Assembly: GCA_964592815.1 (NCBI GenBank)
Contig: CAZQGE010000001.1
Location: forward strand, 36,079 to 100,078
DNA length: 64,000 nt
From: CAZQGE01 sp964592815
Lineage (GTDB): Bacteria > Bacillota > Clostridia > Christensenellales > CAG-917
Direction of reading: 5' to 3'
Of the stretch, positions 19,101-28,517 are shown in pieces. The notes under the pieces were generated by a model. That model saw only the letters and a program-made list of their open reading frames with translations, had not been told where the DNA came from and ran no database searches. The first letter of the stretch is position 1. Each line of letters begins with the position of its first letter. The position numbers were made by a program, and so were the translations under genes.

Positions 19101-22100
19101 TCTGGAACACGAATGTCAATTTTTACTTTTCTTTGTTCAATCTTGGCAGACAAACTTGATATTCCACCTAATGACAAATCATAGTTGCTACGATAATCAA
19201 TTTCAGAATTTGTTTTATTTTTCAATACTGTACCGCTGCCAAAGATTATATCTACGTTTTCACCAACGTTTACCGAACTGAATTTGGCATCGAAAACAAT
19301 TTCAACTTCTGAATTCAATATTCCACCGTCACCATTAAGTTTAATGTCAACTTTGTTTGTGCCATCATAAACTTTTCCAGGTGTTGTGCCATCATAAGTG
19401 TTTGCGCTGACTTTGATGTCTGAATTGGTTAAATATATTTCCTTTGGTTTTAGCGTTGCATGGTTAAGCATTTCAAACTTATCAACAATCATATTTGGAA
19501 CAAGCGTGCCGTATTGGTGCAAGTTGTTAAGTGAAACATATTTACCATTTTCGTAAACGTAACCGTCAATTTCATAGTTGGCAAGAATGTCAGCTGACAA
19601 TGCGCTAACTTTGAAATTTTTGAACATAACGTTGTGTTTAATCAATCTACCGTCTTCATCATAAGCAACGTTTGCATTGTTTAATCCCTTTGCTGAATAC
19701 GAAATATCTGACAAACTTACGTCAAACGTAATATCAGTAACTACAACGTTATTATCTTGTCTTATAAATTGTTTTTGCGCGCCTATAACGCAATCGTTGC
19801 TTCCAATCAAAGCTGAACCATTGTATTGTTTTTGTGAATTAAACACAATGTCAGGTCTAATTTTTGCTTTGCTTATTGATGCAACCAAACTATTTTCATA
19901 ATATGATGCAATGTCAGCAATATCAATGTCAAAGTAGTCGTTTGCATAGGCTGCTCCGTCCACCGTAAAGTTGTTTCTATCAATGCGTATATTTCTTGGT
20001 ATTGCATTTCCATTGACGTCCGTTGCGCAAACCAACGACGTATCGGTGCCGCTTGCGTCAACAGAATATGCTTTGAATTTTAAGCCTAAGTTTTCAGCAT
20101 TCAAAGTTGGAACTATTCCCTTAACAATGTTTGCAATATTATAGACGTCTTCAACAAACGCAAAACTCAAATTGATATTTGTCGTTCTGTCGTATTGTTT
20201 GTCAATCGCATTGAAACTAAGGAAATCTGTATGGTCAATTTTGACTTTTGAAATTATAGCTTTTTTGTCTTTTAACGTAATATAGATGCCTTGACCTTTA
20301 ACTTTTTCAACTTTCACGTTTCCAATAAAATTAAAGTCGTCAACGTTTGCGGTAGGAATAAATATTTTAATTTCATCAATTTTATGGAAGTTTGAAACCT
20401 CAGCTGTTGGGAATGCGGGTTTTGTTCCGTTTGCAAGTTCAGAAATTTTGTAATTCATATATGCAAAAGGTGAGTCCGCTGGGAAATAAACGTTTGAGGG
20501 TGACAAACTTGAATTGCCGTCAAATTCCTTCTTGATAACGATGTCAAAATCGTTCAAGTTTAAGGTAGATATATATATAGATACATACTTATATTTAATA
20601 TCTAATGAAAGAGCAACTTCTTGACCTAGTGAGTTAACAAGTTTTATCTTGTAATTTTTGCCGTCTTTACCAAGCAAATTAAAGTTTGATGCGATAACAA
20701 AACGCACGTCTGATACCGTGGGGGCATCATAACGCAAATCAAAAGTAATTTGTACGTCGTCGGCTGCATTAACTTTCTTTCCGTTTATGTCCAACACTTC
20801 AGAGTAATTGTTAAAGTAATATGCAGCTGTTCCATCATATTGCTTGTTGCTTACCTTGAAATCGCTTTCATTTATGGTTAAGGTTGCTTGCGTAACTTTG
20901 AACCTAACGTCTTGCGCCTTAAGTCCGCCTACAATTTCAACTTGACCTTGACTTGAACTTGTAACGTATCTCTTTCCAATTTCGGTTGTTGCAACGTAAA
21001 CAAATTCATAGTTGGGGTCTTCGCTGACAAATTTTTCAGCAACATAAATTCCGTAATAGCTACCGTCAGGCAAATAGCCGTTGACACCTGTTACATCGTC
21101 ATAAATATTTGCCAAACGGACAAAATTGCCGTTTGCGTCAAACAATGCTCTTACAAAACGTCCTGCCGTTGGATTTGAACTTGTTTCTGATTGATAAGAC
21201 AAAACAAAATCGTCAGACCCGTAAACTCTCGACAAGAAATCAATGTTTGCATTGCTTGCATCTGTTAAACTTTCAACCTTAACGTCAACAACAGGATTGA
21301 TTGCAATTTTTAGAGGTTCAACTTTTACCTCAAAATTAGAAGCAAATACTTTTATGCCATCTTGTTGTAGGTTATTTTTCAAAATTTGGTTTTGTGCCAC
21401 GTTTTGGAACGTCATAACGTACGAGCCAACCTTTGCATATTGTGAAGGCATAGCACCGTCTGGCAAGGCTTGGAATTTGGCAGTTATCGAATAGGAATAA
21501 AGTGTCAAATCCATTTGAATTCCGTTTTGGAAACCTTTAATTTCAAAGTAATCAGCAAAGTTAAAGCTCAATGAATTTGCCAAAGCATTTTCTGAAAGAA
21601 GATAATTCCTGCTCCATTCAAAAGTTTTATATTGGAAAGAGGGAACTTGCTTTTGGTTGAAGAACAAAATCGTTTCTTCTGCTCCGCCTTGAATATTTTG
21701 AACTGTCAAAACAGGGGTTCCGCTTATAGGATTGCAAGCAAAGTTTTTGTTTTCGCTTATAATTTCGACAACTTTATATTCGTTAACATTTAAGCCTGCA
21801 ACAATCTTGAACCTTAAACCGTCTATCTTGCCTGCAGAATTAAGCAACACACTATTCAAAGAGTCAACGGTATAATAAAGATTTTTGCTTTCTTCTAGTG
21901 TCAAAATATAATTACCACCAGTCAAAACAAAAGGTAAATTGCGAATTATAAGTTGGTTTGCAAGCGTAATATCAACGCCTGTTCTTTGTTTAATTGTGAA
22001 AGATGGTTGAGCAATAACTGCGTAGCTTACAGAATAGTTTTCATCAGTAACAAACATTGAGTTGTCAAGCGCAAAAGAGTATGTGCCAACTTCTTCACCT

Positions 22101-25100
22101 TGTCTGCGAACAATGCAACCGTTTGTGTCTTCATAAATTACGTAGTTTCCGTCAACTTTATAGAATTTTGCGTTTTTGAATGCTTTACCATATTCTTCTT
22201 GTGTCTTGACAGCAAAGCTCTCCAAATCTACTGCAAAGTAGAAAGTTGGGTCCGTGTCAAAATAGAGTTTGCTCATTGCGTTTATGGTAGTATCTTGGTC
22301 GTTAACAGCCTTAATCTTCAAATCTTTTGGACGTATTGTATGTTCTGCGCTGACAAAAATTACATCATATTTCATTTCATAGCCAGACGCGCCTACAGAT
22401 TGATTTGAAAATAGCATAGTCGGATTTTCTTTAATCAAATATTTGCCAACTACCAATTTGTTGTAATCTGCAATTTGCTTATTGGTATCCAAAATTAAAC
22501 TGTTGTTTGCAAATATCAAATTCAACTTGTTGCCTTCAAGGTCGTAAACATCATAACCGAGAAGCGTAGCTCCAATTGCTGTTGACGATGCAATATTTTG
22601 ACCGTAATCACTAAAACTGTATTTTGCAACAACTTTAATTTTTGGTTTTTCAATAATGAAAATTACGTTTTCAAATTTTTTGTCAGAAACATAGTACAAG
22701 TTATCTTCATTGAAGAATGCGCTAGCATAGAACGTCCCTGTGTTCATTGGTTTGCCGTCAATGCTGGCATTTTTGTCGTCTTTATAAGTTAAACTCAATC
22801 CGTTTTCGCCCAATGCTAATTGGTCTGAAATAAACAACGGTACATCTGTTCCGCCAAGTTTATAAGTAGCTTTTACCGTATCGTGATTTTGTGCGTCTTT
22901 GTAAAGTCCAGAAATACCAAAATCGATATATTTTCTAAATTTCAAAGTAAAGTCTAAACTGTTGCCAATTTGCAAATTCGCAATGGATTCATTGTCCAAA
23001 AGCAAAGTAATTTTTTGATTTGCTTCATCAAAGGTAAACACTTGACTTTCTTGTGCAATTTCTGAGATGTTTGTTGTTGGGGCAAAAACTTTGTTTGTAG
23101 TTTTGTTTTCAAACAACACCAAATCTGCGCCAGAAGCAACTTTATTTCTTCCCAAGAGTTGATAAGGAACGTAGCTTCCTGAAAAATTGAACTTAAACTC
23201 AATTTTGTCACCACGTTTGAAAACGTCTTTTCTTACTGTTTTGCCGCTATCTGTAAGGTAAAATTCAACGCCAGAATTTGTAAAATATGAATTATCCAAA
23301 TTTGCATTGACAGCATATTGAGTGCTATCAACCAAAACGTTAAACGTTTGCACGTTGCTTATGTTACCTGCTTGGTCAACAGCCCAAGCGTAAATATTTC
23401 TTACGCCTGCGCCATATTTAGCCGTCAACAAGTCTAATGAAATTTTTCCTTTTCCATTCATAGTAGAAATTGAATATGCAGAAGAATTCAACTCCTTAAA
23501 CTTAGATGAAATTGCATCAAAAGCAAGTTGATAAGAACCATACGACATTATTGACGCAAGAAAATCGTCTTGCGCATCTGCAACCTTGTCTTTGGCAACA
23601 ACTGCAAAATACACCCTAATTTTTTCAGGATAATCTTCCGCGTGTTCTTCGTCAAATGAAATGTCGAATTCTCCTTGAGTTGACGTATACCATTTTCTGA
23701 GTCCTAATTTAAGGTTAGCTATAAATGCGTCGTTTGCAAGTCCAAAATTGAAATAATCGCCATTGTTTGCCTCTTGAAGCACAGGCGTCATTGGAGCATT
23801 TTGGTCAATTCTGATTTTAATACCGCTTGTCAATTTTTTGTTTTCAATCTCTTTCCATTGATAAGCCGCGTCGTTATAAGTCAAATTAGTTGATGTAGAG
23901 TCAACACCAACGCCAACGGTAAATTTTGCAACAAAGTCAAAGTTTTCAAAAATTGAACCACCAGCAGTTATATTTCCGTAACTGAACTTAATGCTATCAA
24001 TATCTGGCAAATATTCAACCGTCATATCTGGGAGATTAAACTTTGTTGAATTTATTTTTGTTATGTTAAATTTGGCTAGTTCGTTGGTATTGTTAAAATC
24101 AATGCTGTCAACAGAAACGATAACACCGTCTTTTATAACCAAAATATGGTTTTTATCAACGCCGTTGAACAAGACAAAGTTACCAGAATATGAACGCAAA
24201 CTATTGTATACGTTTCCAACTTTTTGTTGTATTGCCAAAGTTAAGTCAAAACCGTTATGCGCCCAAACTTCACCAGTTACTTTCTGATTAAAATAGCTTG
24301 TAGGAGCATTGGACGTAATTTCATAGCTTGGGTTCACGTAGTCCACGTTAATGTAATAGGTAATAGGCGTCGCAATATGTCCCGCCAAATCTAATGCATA
24401 GAAAGTAAAGGCATATCTGCCAACGCCTGTAACACCCGAATTGTAATCGGCTGACGTTGTAAATTTGCCTGTTGTAAAGTCATAACCTAACTTAACAAAT
24501 GCTTTATTATCCTGAATTTTTAGGTACGTTGCATTGTCGATTATAGATTGAACGTTGTTGTAAATTGTCGGAGATGCAATGTTTTTTTCAACTTTGCAGA
24601 ACCAAAGATATTTTGAGTTTCCGCGTTCAGTCGTAATATCAACGTTATCTGTCATAGCTGTGTGGAAACTAGAGGTATTAAACCAAGTTGACAGCGCAGA
24701 AGTTGACATATATTTGGATAGTTCCGTTCCCGCCAAATCAAGAGATACGTTGTTAGGTGTTGCAAGGTCGATACCGTCAACTGCAATAGTTTGGAACAAC
24801 TTTGTTTGGTCGTTCAAACCATAGTCGCTGACAACAACACTAACAGTAGTGTTTGTGTAGAAATAAACGTCAACTTTCCATCTGACACGCGAACCGCCAA
24901 CAGAAGAAACCTTAGCTCTTCCTACCACCGTGCCTCCAACGGTAAAGTCCTTTTCAATAATCTGTGTGCTGTAAGTAAAGTCAGAATTACAACGTTCGTA
25001 ACAGTTGAATGTTGTGTCACCAATCTTGATAGTCTTCACACCAGACGAGAACGTGTCGTAGTTGTTGAGAACAGTACAGCCTTGATAGCCGTACAAATCA

Positions 25101-26380
25101 AGGAACGTGGCAGAATACGTCTTATAATATTCTTGTCCGTTTATTGTTCCAAGGGGAGAACTTACGTATGAGACGAGTTTTATGTCATTTCTTGGAGACG
25201 CTGTGTTAATTGAACCGTCTGTGTTTTTGTAATAGAGTTCATCTTTGTCTAATTGTTGAGCGAAAATTTGTGAATATACAGGCCAGCCGTATGCGATGGT
25301 GGATTCGGGACGATATGGCTCTGTTTTGAAACCTGCTCCGCTTGTTGAATAACTTTCAATTTTAGGAGCTGCGCCGTCTTCGTTATGAGAAGATGCGGTG
25401 TCTTGATTGTTGTTGTATGTAATTGTAAAAGTTGTCTTAATATTGTCAACTCTAAAAAGGTCAAAAGGAGTGGTAGCGTTATCACTAGCAGTTTCGCCAC
25501 ACGTTACAACAACAGCAATATTTGAGGCGTTTGCATCAAGTTCTAAAGTGCGATTAAATTGTTCTCCATCACCGCTTTCGTTGTTAGAAAGAGAATAACC
25601 ACGGTCTTCATACCATTTTTTTATCTCTTTCATATATGCTGTTTGAACACCACCGCCCCACGCTTCATCATAATAAGTAAATGCATCATTGACCAACGGG
25701 TCTTCGCTTGCAGAATAGGGGTTTGCGGTTTTAATAATTTTGAATTTAAGTTTCTGCCATTGTCTATTATCGTGGTTGTTCATTTTTCTAGCTATAACCG
25801 ACACATCAACTTTAACGGAAAACTTTGAATTTTCTTTAATCAAACTTAACAAAAACGGAGATACAGCCAAGTTTACAACACCAACAGTTTGGTTTACTTG
25901 AGCATAGGTGGCAGAAACAGTATATCCTTTTGCGTGTTCAGTTTTTCCGTCTGAGTCACGAGAATATCCAATAATTTCCGCCGTGCTACCGTATTCACCA
26001 CTCTTATCATCGTTTTGGTTTGCAACGCTAATGTTGTTTTTGGAGTACGTTGCGTTTTGATAAGTCAACTGTCCGCTAGTCCAAGTTTGAGTGTTTGCAG
26101 TCGAATTTCCAGGAAACTTTACGCCATTAGATACAAAAGCGTCGGCATCAATATTACCGTGATATTGGTCATCTGGCAACATAGCCGTGCCACCTGATAT
26201 AGCGCCGATACCGTTTGCAATATCGCCTGTTCCGTTGCTACCGTTCGAAGAAAGACTGCCCAAACTTATTTCCGACGCCATAACAAAGCCGAAAACAAAG
26301 GTAAAGCAAAGAGCAAGCGCCAAAACTTTGGCTACTCCTACCCAAACTTTTTTCCTAGAACTGTTGCTGTTGTAAGTCAT
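16139..26380 (-). CDS. Giant surface protein with YDG/MBG-type repeats and C-terminal membrane anchor
   Basis: The product has 3413 residues. A signal peptide (KKVWVGVAKVLALALC region, cleavage near residue 35 after MA) leads to a unique region (to about 600), Ig-like segments (about 600-1300) and a long run of MBG/YDG-type beta domains. YDG-like motifs recur near residues 1847 (KQYDGTAAY), 1953 (KEFDGNSS), 2062 (KQYDRTTN), 2183 (KQYNGSA), 2330-2338 (YDGTTPG, VYDGTN), 2430 (KTYDGTN) and 2545 (KVYDGTN). Near the end come one membrane helix (IWAIALIVIVGLLML), a KKKK stop-transfer and a short acidic tail; no LPXTG motif is seen. Such proteins act as adhesins or surface-layer fibres; the target is unknown. 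I chose ATG 26380, with AGGTGG upstream. The longer frame runs through the N-gap and is not real. Confidence 0.9.
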   Translation of the reverse strand: MTYNSNSSRKKVWVGVAKVLALALCFTFVFGFVMASEISLGSLSSNGSNGTGDIANGIGAISGGTAMLPDDQYHGNIDADAFVSNGVKFPGNSTANTQTWTSGQLTYQNATYSKNNISVANQNDDKSGEYGSTAEIIGYSRDSDGKTEHAKGYTVSATYAQVNQTVGVVNLAVSPFLLSLIKENSKFSVKVDVSVIARKMNNHDNRQWQKLKFKIIKTANPYSASEDPLVNDAFTYYDEAWGGGVQTAYMKEIKKWYEDRGYSLSNNESGDGEQFNRTLELDANASNIAVVVTCGETASDNATTPFDLFRVDNIKTTFTITYNNNQDTASSHNEDGAAPKIESYSTSGAGFKTEPYRPESTIAYGWPVYSQIFAQQLDKDELYYKNTDGSINTASPRNDIKLVSYVSSPLGTINGQEYYKTYSATFLDLYGYQGCTVLNNYDTFSSGVKTIKIGDTTFNCYERCNSDFTYSTQIIEKDFTVGGTVVGRAKVSSVGGSRVRWKVDVYFYTNTTVSVVVSDYGLNDQTKLFQTIAVDGIDLATPNNVSLDLAGTELSKYMSTSALSTWFNTSSFHTAMTDNVDITTERGNSKYLWFCKVEKNIASPTIYNNVQSIIDNATYLKIQDNKAFVKLGYDFTTGKFTTSADYNSGVTGVGRYAFTFYALDLAGHIATPITYYINVDYVNPSYEITSNAPTSYFNQKVTGEVWAHNGFDLTLAIQQKVGNVYNSLRSYSGNFVLFNGVDKNHILVIKDGVIVSVDSIDFNNTNELAKFNITKINSTKFNLPDMTVEYLPDIDSIKFSYGNITAGGSIFENFDFVAKFTVGVGVDSTSTNLTYNDAAYQWKEIENKKLTSGIKIRIDQNAPMTPVLQEANNGDYFNFGLANDAFIANLKLGLRKWYTSTQGEFDISFDEEHAEDYPEKIRVYFAVVAKDKVADAQDDFLASIMSYGSYQLAFDAISSKFKELNSSAYSISTMNGKGKISLDLLTAKYGAGVRNIYAWAVDQAGNISNVQTFNVLVDSTQYAVNANLDNSYFTNSGVEFYLTDSGKTVRKDVFKRGDKIEFKFNFSGSYVPYQLLGRNKVASGADLVLFENKTTNKVFAPTTNISEIAQESQVFTFDEANQKITLLLDNESIANLQIGNSLDFTLKFRKYIDFGISGLYKDAQNHDTVKATYKLGGTDVPLFISDQLALGENGLSLTYKDDKNASIDGKPMNTGTFYASAFFNEDNLYYVSDKKFENVIFIIEKPKIKVVAKYSFSDYGQNIASSTAIGATLLGYDVYDLEGNKLNLIFANNSLILDTNKQIADYNKLVVGKYLIKENPTMLFSNQSVGASGYEMKYDVIFVSAEHTIRPKDLKIKAVNDQDTTINAMSKLYFDTDPTFYFAVDLESFAVKTQEEYGKAFKNAKFYKVDGNYVIYEDTNGCIVRRQGEEVGTYSFALDNSMFVTDENYSVSYAVIAQPSFTIKQRTGVDITLANQLIIRNLPFVLTGGNYILTLEESKNLYYTVDSLNSVLLNSAGKIDGLRFKIVAGLNVNEYKVVEIISENKNFACNPISGTPVLTVQNIQGGAEETILFFNQKQVPSFQYKTFEWSRNYLLSENALANSLSFNFADYFEIKGFQNGIQMDLTLYSYSITAKFQALPDGAMPSQYAKVGSYVMTFQNVAQNQILKNNLQQDGIKVFASNFEVKVEPLKIAINPVVDVKVESLTDASNANIDFLSRVYGSDDFVLSYQSETSSNPTAGRFVRALFDANGNFVRLANIYDDVTGVNGYLPDGSYYGIYVAEKFVSEDPNYEFVYVATTEIGKRYVTSSSQGQVEIVGGLKAQDVRFKVTQATLTINESDFKVSNKQYDGTAAYYFNNYSEVLDINGKKVNAADDVQITFDLRYDAPTVSDVRFVIASNFNLLGKDGKNYKIKLVNSLGQEVALSLDIKYKYVSIYISTLNLNDFDIVIKKEFDGNSSLSPSNVYFPADSPFAYMNYKISELANGTKPAFPTAEVSNFHKIDEIKIFIPTANVDDFNFIGNVKVEKVKGQGIYITLKDKKAIISKVKIDHTDFLSFNAIDKQYDRTTNINLSFAFVEDVYNIANIVKGIVPTLNAENLGLKFKAYSVDASGTDTSLVCATDVNGNAIPRNIRIDRNNFTVDGAAYANDYFDIDIADIASYYENSLVASISKAKIRPDIVFNSQKQYNGSALIGSNDCVIGAQKQFIRQDNNVVVTDITFDVSLSDISYSAKGLNNANVAYDEDGRLIKHNVMFKNFKVSALSADILANYEIDGYVYENGKYVSLNNLHQYGTLVPNMIVDKFEMLNHATLKPKEIYLTNSDIKVSANTYDGTTPGKVYDGTNKVDIKLNGDGGILNSEVEIVFDAKFSSVNVGENVDIIFGSGTVLKNKTNSEIDYRSNYDLSLGGISSLSAKIEQRKVKIDIRVPDKTYDGTNTMSPNFVAPTFVKADGEQQIFYGDDALYYTSVKVKRVIYPDKNVQRDENKKVVSKTGVTFEGLELQNSQFSGVVNYQIVLGEVTAKIVPKQVTVTPQASYTAETGKYVKVYDGTNKFEGVYGTDFTVDLSGVNGIIAGDDVDLKLSTNTKGYFENTSAGSTYVVFVVEDNATTPVSGADKDNYEFVRSTKKVAARIEKASILVKAEADSCVYGEVSKHTFAKLSYSYKGEKVVEKDGKLYFAKLDGAADLQRPLDGNFTLPVGKSTANNFSSFKNTYSYTLSYDALTKELKDSSSTNFKFMLASTSDATAAFQIEKAPLYVYAMSYIKKVGEANPQIDLAFSGAITSNEEGRKNGERNIFQNMPYAVFRVFNVTRNAWYDKNSYSETDKLIYAIDILNVENALAADSNYTLQLRFAVGSEDFKKAVLTVNEPSIKNLAVSSSTVTYDASNKIQSVVKGDLSMYDFIYYLGTKSGTVTNWDTTPSTLIRDAGSYMIRVFAKYKNMQDLALTNADLAKDLLVFYNQNPTYIGNKIGEGSLTINKATLGMSFTQSADLVFNPALSEVPFAYNDVNFNFANKELLQSDADYRNYYLSVVAGLLNPEKISVKYQWQVNSASTFVNVNKMLNAGRYKIILEYKPQKDGNNVEIGNFVSEVANQNYFYISPIKLYVSVSAIAEQAFEANKNYVTFAADTTKGTTATMLEGANVQCFYKGGGDQTYSSTVIEKVGKYSYAVMASKSGNIDYNYIIMNGDKSAEGTFAVGKKKLSSTNDKVTIESGENKVLIATNLSYKEIIDGGKSMFEDLYWKQLAQYVNQMQKSNPNSTLAAVVEIKVSNNNQTVTENGTALSMKVALPSNLDSLSGVEVYFVNKEGQLEKLQNYNSANGYIYYSADYIANLIFIKEQGGLPIWAIALIVIVGLLMLSGVGVGVGVAMSKKKKLKAQVASNAPNQAVNNFFEAENSSADNMQINAQEISAEEEKK

Positions 26381-26417
26381 AATTCCACCTCTAATTGCTA
26401 AGCCTTCATACATATAC

Positions 26418-26428
26418 GCGCACAGCGC
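26418..26428 (-). promoter_or_regulatory. GCGC-N3-GCGC hairpin in the leader of the giant gene
   Basis: GCGC-TGT-GCGC (minus-strand reading) lies about 20 nt downstream of the predicted start and is extended by imperfect pairing of the flanking CGTATAC/GTATATG arms. Similar elements precede the genes at 43220, 50083 and 58900. Confidence 0.5.
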
Positions 26429-26454
26429 ACGTATACGCAAAAATATACAACAAT

Positions 26455-26484
26455 ATATTACACCAGCATAACGCAATATGTCAA
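26455..26484 (-). promoter_or_regulatory. Promoter of the giant surface-protein gene
   Basis: On the minus strand TTGACA (26484-26479), an 18-nt spacer and TAATAT (26460-26455) precede a leader of about 70 nt. The contig ends 10 nt beyond the -35, so any operator further upstream is missing. Confidence 0.65.
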
Positions 26485-26494
26485 GTACAATATC

Positions 26495-26504
26495 NNNNNN
26501 NNNN
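26495..26504. other. Scaffold gap (10 N)
   Basis: Ten undetermined bases join two contigs. True gap length and adjacency are unknown, so linkage of the giant gene to the acyl-CoA synthetase should not be relied on. Confidence 0.98.
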
Positions 26505-26588
26505 AAAAACACCCTCTATAACAATTGACATTCTTTTTTAATTTAATACTATTAGATATACTGAAAACCAACAGCTATTTCAAAACAA

Positions 26589-26617
26589 AAAAAGCAGCCT
26601 TTCGAGGGCTGCTTTTT
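26589..26617 (-). terminator. Terminator of the acyl-CoA synthetase gene
   Basis: An 11-bp stem (26589-26599 with 26607-26617) with a GCAGCC/GGCTGC core and a 7-nt loop is flanked by A and T runs, shortly after the stop codon at 26639. Confidence 0.9.
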
Positions 26618-26638
26618 AAGTTTTTATCAATAAAAAAA

Positions 26639-28285
26639 TTATTTATTTCTGAGTTCCGTTCTTCTAATTTTGCCTGAAATGGTTTTTGGCAATTCGTCAA
26701 CAAAAACGATAACTCTCGGATATTTGTATGGTGCCGTTGCTTTTTTGACATAATTTTGTATATCTTTTTTCAATTCTTCTGACTCAGTATAACCCTTTGA
26801 CAAAACTATTGTAGCTTTTACAATTTGTCCGCGCACAGGGTCTGGCACGCCAGTAACAGCGCACTCTAAAACCGAGGGATGCTCCATTAAAACGCTTTCA
26901 ATTTCAAAAGGTCCAATTCTATATCCGCTTGATTTTATTATGTCATCTGTTCTGCCGACAAAGTACATATATCCATCTTCATCACACCACGCCATATCGC
27001 CTGTGTGATAAAGTCCATCGTGAACTGCTTTTGCAGTTTCATCAGGATTGTTGTAATACTCACGGAATAGTCCGTATGGTCTACCTTTGCTTATATCGAC
27101 GCAAATTTCACCAACGTCACCCATTTGAACTTCTTTACAATCACCGTCAACCAATTTCAAACTATATTGAGGCGTTGCCTTGCCCATACTTCCAAGTTTT
27201 GGTTTTGAACCTACAAGGTTTGCTATTGTAAGAGTCGTTTCCGTTTGCCCAAAACCTTCCATAATTTCAAGCCCAGTTGCGTTTTTAAGTTGGTTGAAAA
27301 CTTCTGGGTTTAATGCCTCGCCTGCCGTGGTGATGTATTTAAGCGAACTCAAATCGTGTTTACTCAAATCTGCCTTAATCATAAACCTATAAATCGTTGG
27401 AGGCGCGCAAAAAGTTGTGATATGATATTTTGCAATCATATCCAACAAGACGTCTTGCTCAAACTTTTCAAAATCATAAGTAAATACGCAACCACCCAAA
27501 AGCCATTGACCGTACAATTTACCCCAAACTGCTTTGCCCCAACCTGTTTCAGCAACCGTAAAGTGAACTCCGTCTTTTATGACTTTGTGCCACCATTTGC
27601 CTGTTACAAAGTGTCCAAGCGAATAGGTATGTTCGTGTGCGGCTATTTTTGGATATGCGGTTGTGCCAGACGTAAAATACATAAGCATAAGCTCATCACG
27701 CATTGGTGCCGTGCCATCAACAGGACGGCTATATTCAAAGCCGAATTTGCTTACTTCTTCTTGAAAATTGCGCCAACCGTCCACAACTCCGCCAGCAACA
27801 ATTTGGATTTCAACTTGCGAGCATTTTGTTATTGCTTTTTCTGCCTCCGCAACGGCATTGCCTGTGGCGGTGCAAACAATAGCTTTGACACCTGCGCTGT
27901 CAAACCTATAAACAAAATCTTTCTCTTTTAATTGGTCTGTTGCGGGGATAACTACCGCACCAATTTTGTGTAGCGCAATAATAATTGTCCAAAATTCCCA
28001 ATGACGGCGCAAGACCAACATAACCTTGTCGCCTTTTTTAATTCCAAGTGAAATAAAGTAATTCGCTGCCTGGTTAGACAGCTTCATAATGTCGGCAAAA
28101 GTGAAAATTCGTTCTTCAAAATTATTAGAAACCCAAATCATTGCTTTACGGTCTGGGTCGTTTTTGCCGTAATAATCAACTACGTCAAAACCGAAATTGT
28201 AAGTTTCGGGAGCGTGAAAAGATATACCTTCTAGGCATCCATTTTCATCAATTTTTTCAGTTAAAAATTTTTCGTATAATTCCAT
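26639..28285 (-). CDS. Acyl-CoA synthetase, AMP-forming (medium-chain/ACSM-like)
   Basis: The 548-residue enzyme would activate a carboxylic acid to its acyl-CoA through an acyl-adenylate. ANL-family motifs are clear: FTSGTTAYPK (P-loop, about 204-213), EGFGQTETT, the YHTGDMAW hinge-side motif and the C-terminal catalytic lysine in SGKIRR (about 539). The WWHKV and GWGKAVWGK segments resemble the medium-chain (ACSM/MACS) branch rather than acetate-specific Acs. Length is usual. It is a single-gene unit divergent from an M20 peptidase gene. Chain length and natural acid are not deducible. The SD is weak. Confidence 0.88.
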   Translation of the reverse strand: MELYEKFLTEKIDENGCLEGISFHAPETYNFGFDVVDYYGKNDPDRKAMIWVSNNFEERIFTFADIMKLSNQAANYFISLGIKKGDKVMLVLRRHWEFWTIIIALHKIGAVVIPATDQLKEKDFVYRFDSAGVKAIVCTATGNAVAEAEKAITKCSQVEIQIVAGGVVDGWRNFQEEVSKFGFEYSRPVDGTAPMRDELMLMYFTSGTTAYPKIAAHEHTYSLGHFVTGKWWHKVIKDGVHFTVAETGWGKAVWGKLYGQWLLGGCVFTYDFEKFEQDVLLDMIAKYHITTFCAPPTIYRFMIKADLSKHDLSSLKYITTAGEALNPEVFNQLKNATGLEIMEGFGQTETTLTIANLVGSKPKLGSMGKATPQYSLKLVDGDCKEVQMGDVGEICVDISKGRPYGLFREYYNNPDETAKAVHDGLYHTGDMAWCDEDGYMYFVGRTDDIIKSSGYRIGPFEIESVLMEHPSVLECAVTGVPDPVRGQIVKATIVLSKGYTESEELKKDIQNYVKKATAPYKYPRVIVFVDELPKTISGKIRRTELRNK

Positions 28286-28352
28286 AAGACCATTTTTTTG
28301 GATGTAAAAATTAAATTTACATATCCTTTTGCCATTTTTTTAGTTATATAAA

Positions 28353-28381
28353 ATAATACACCAGTATGAAAAATCAGTCAA
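28353..28381 (-). promoter_or_regulatory. Promoter of the acyl-CoA synthetase gene
   Basis: On the minus strand TTGACT (28381-28376), a 17-nt spacer and TATTAT (28358-28353), with TG just before the -10, precede a leader of about 65 nt. Confidence 0.7.
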
Positions 28382-28459
28382 CAAATATAGAAATCATAAC
28401 CTCATTTTTTCATAATATCCTTTATTTATAGGGTTATATCCTTTAATTACGTAAATATC

Positions 28460-28488
28460 TTGAAAAAATTGAGATATAGTCTTATAAT
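28460..28488 (+). promoter_or_regulatory. Promoter of the M20 peptidase gene
   Basis: TTGAAA (28460-28465), a 17-nt spacer and TATAAT (28483-28488) lie 30 nt before the ATG at 28518. Confidence 0.8.
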
Positions 28489-28517
28489 ATTATCAATTTA
28501 TATTATGAGGTGACACA

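Noticed and set aside
26381..26512. Extension of the giant protein frame upstream to 26512
   Set aside because: It runs through the N run and across the promoter and leader. ATG 26380 has an SD and is followed by a proper signal peptide.
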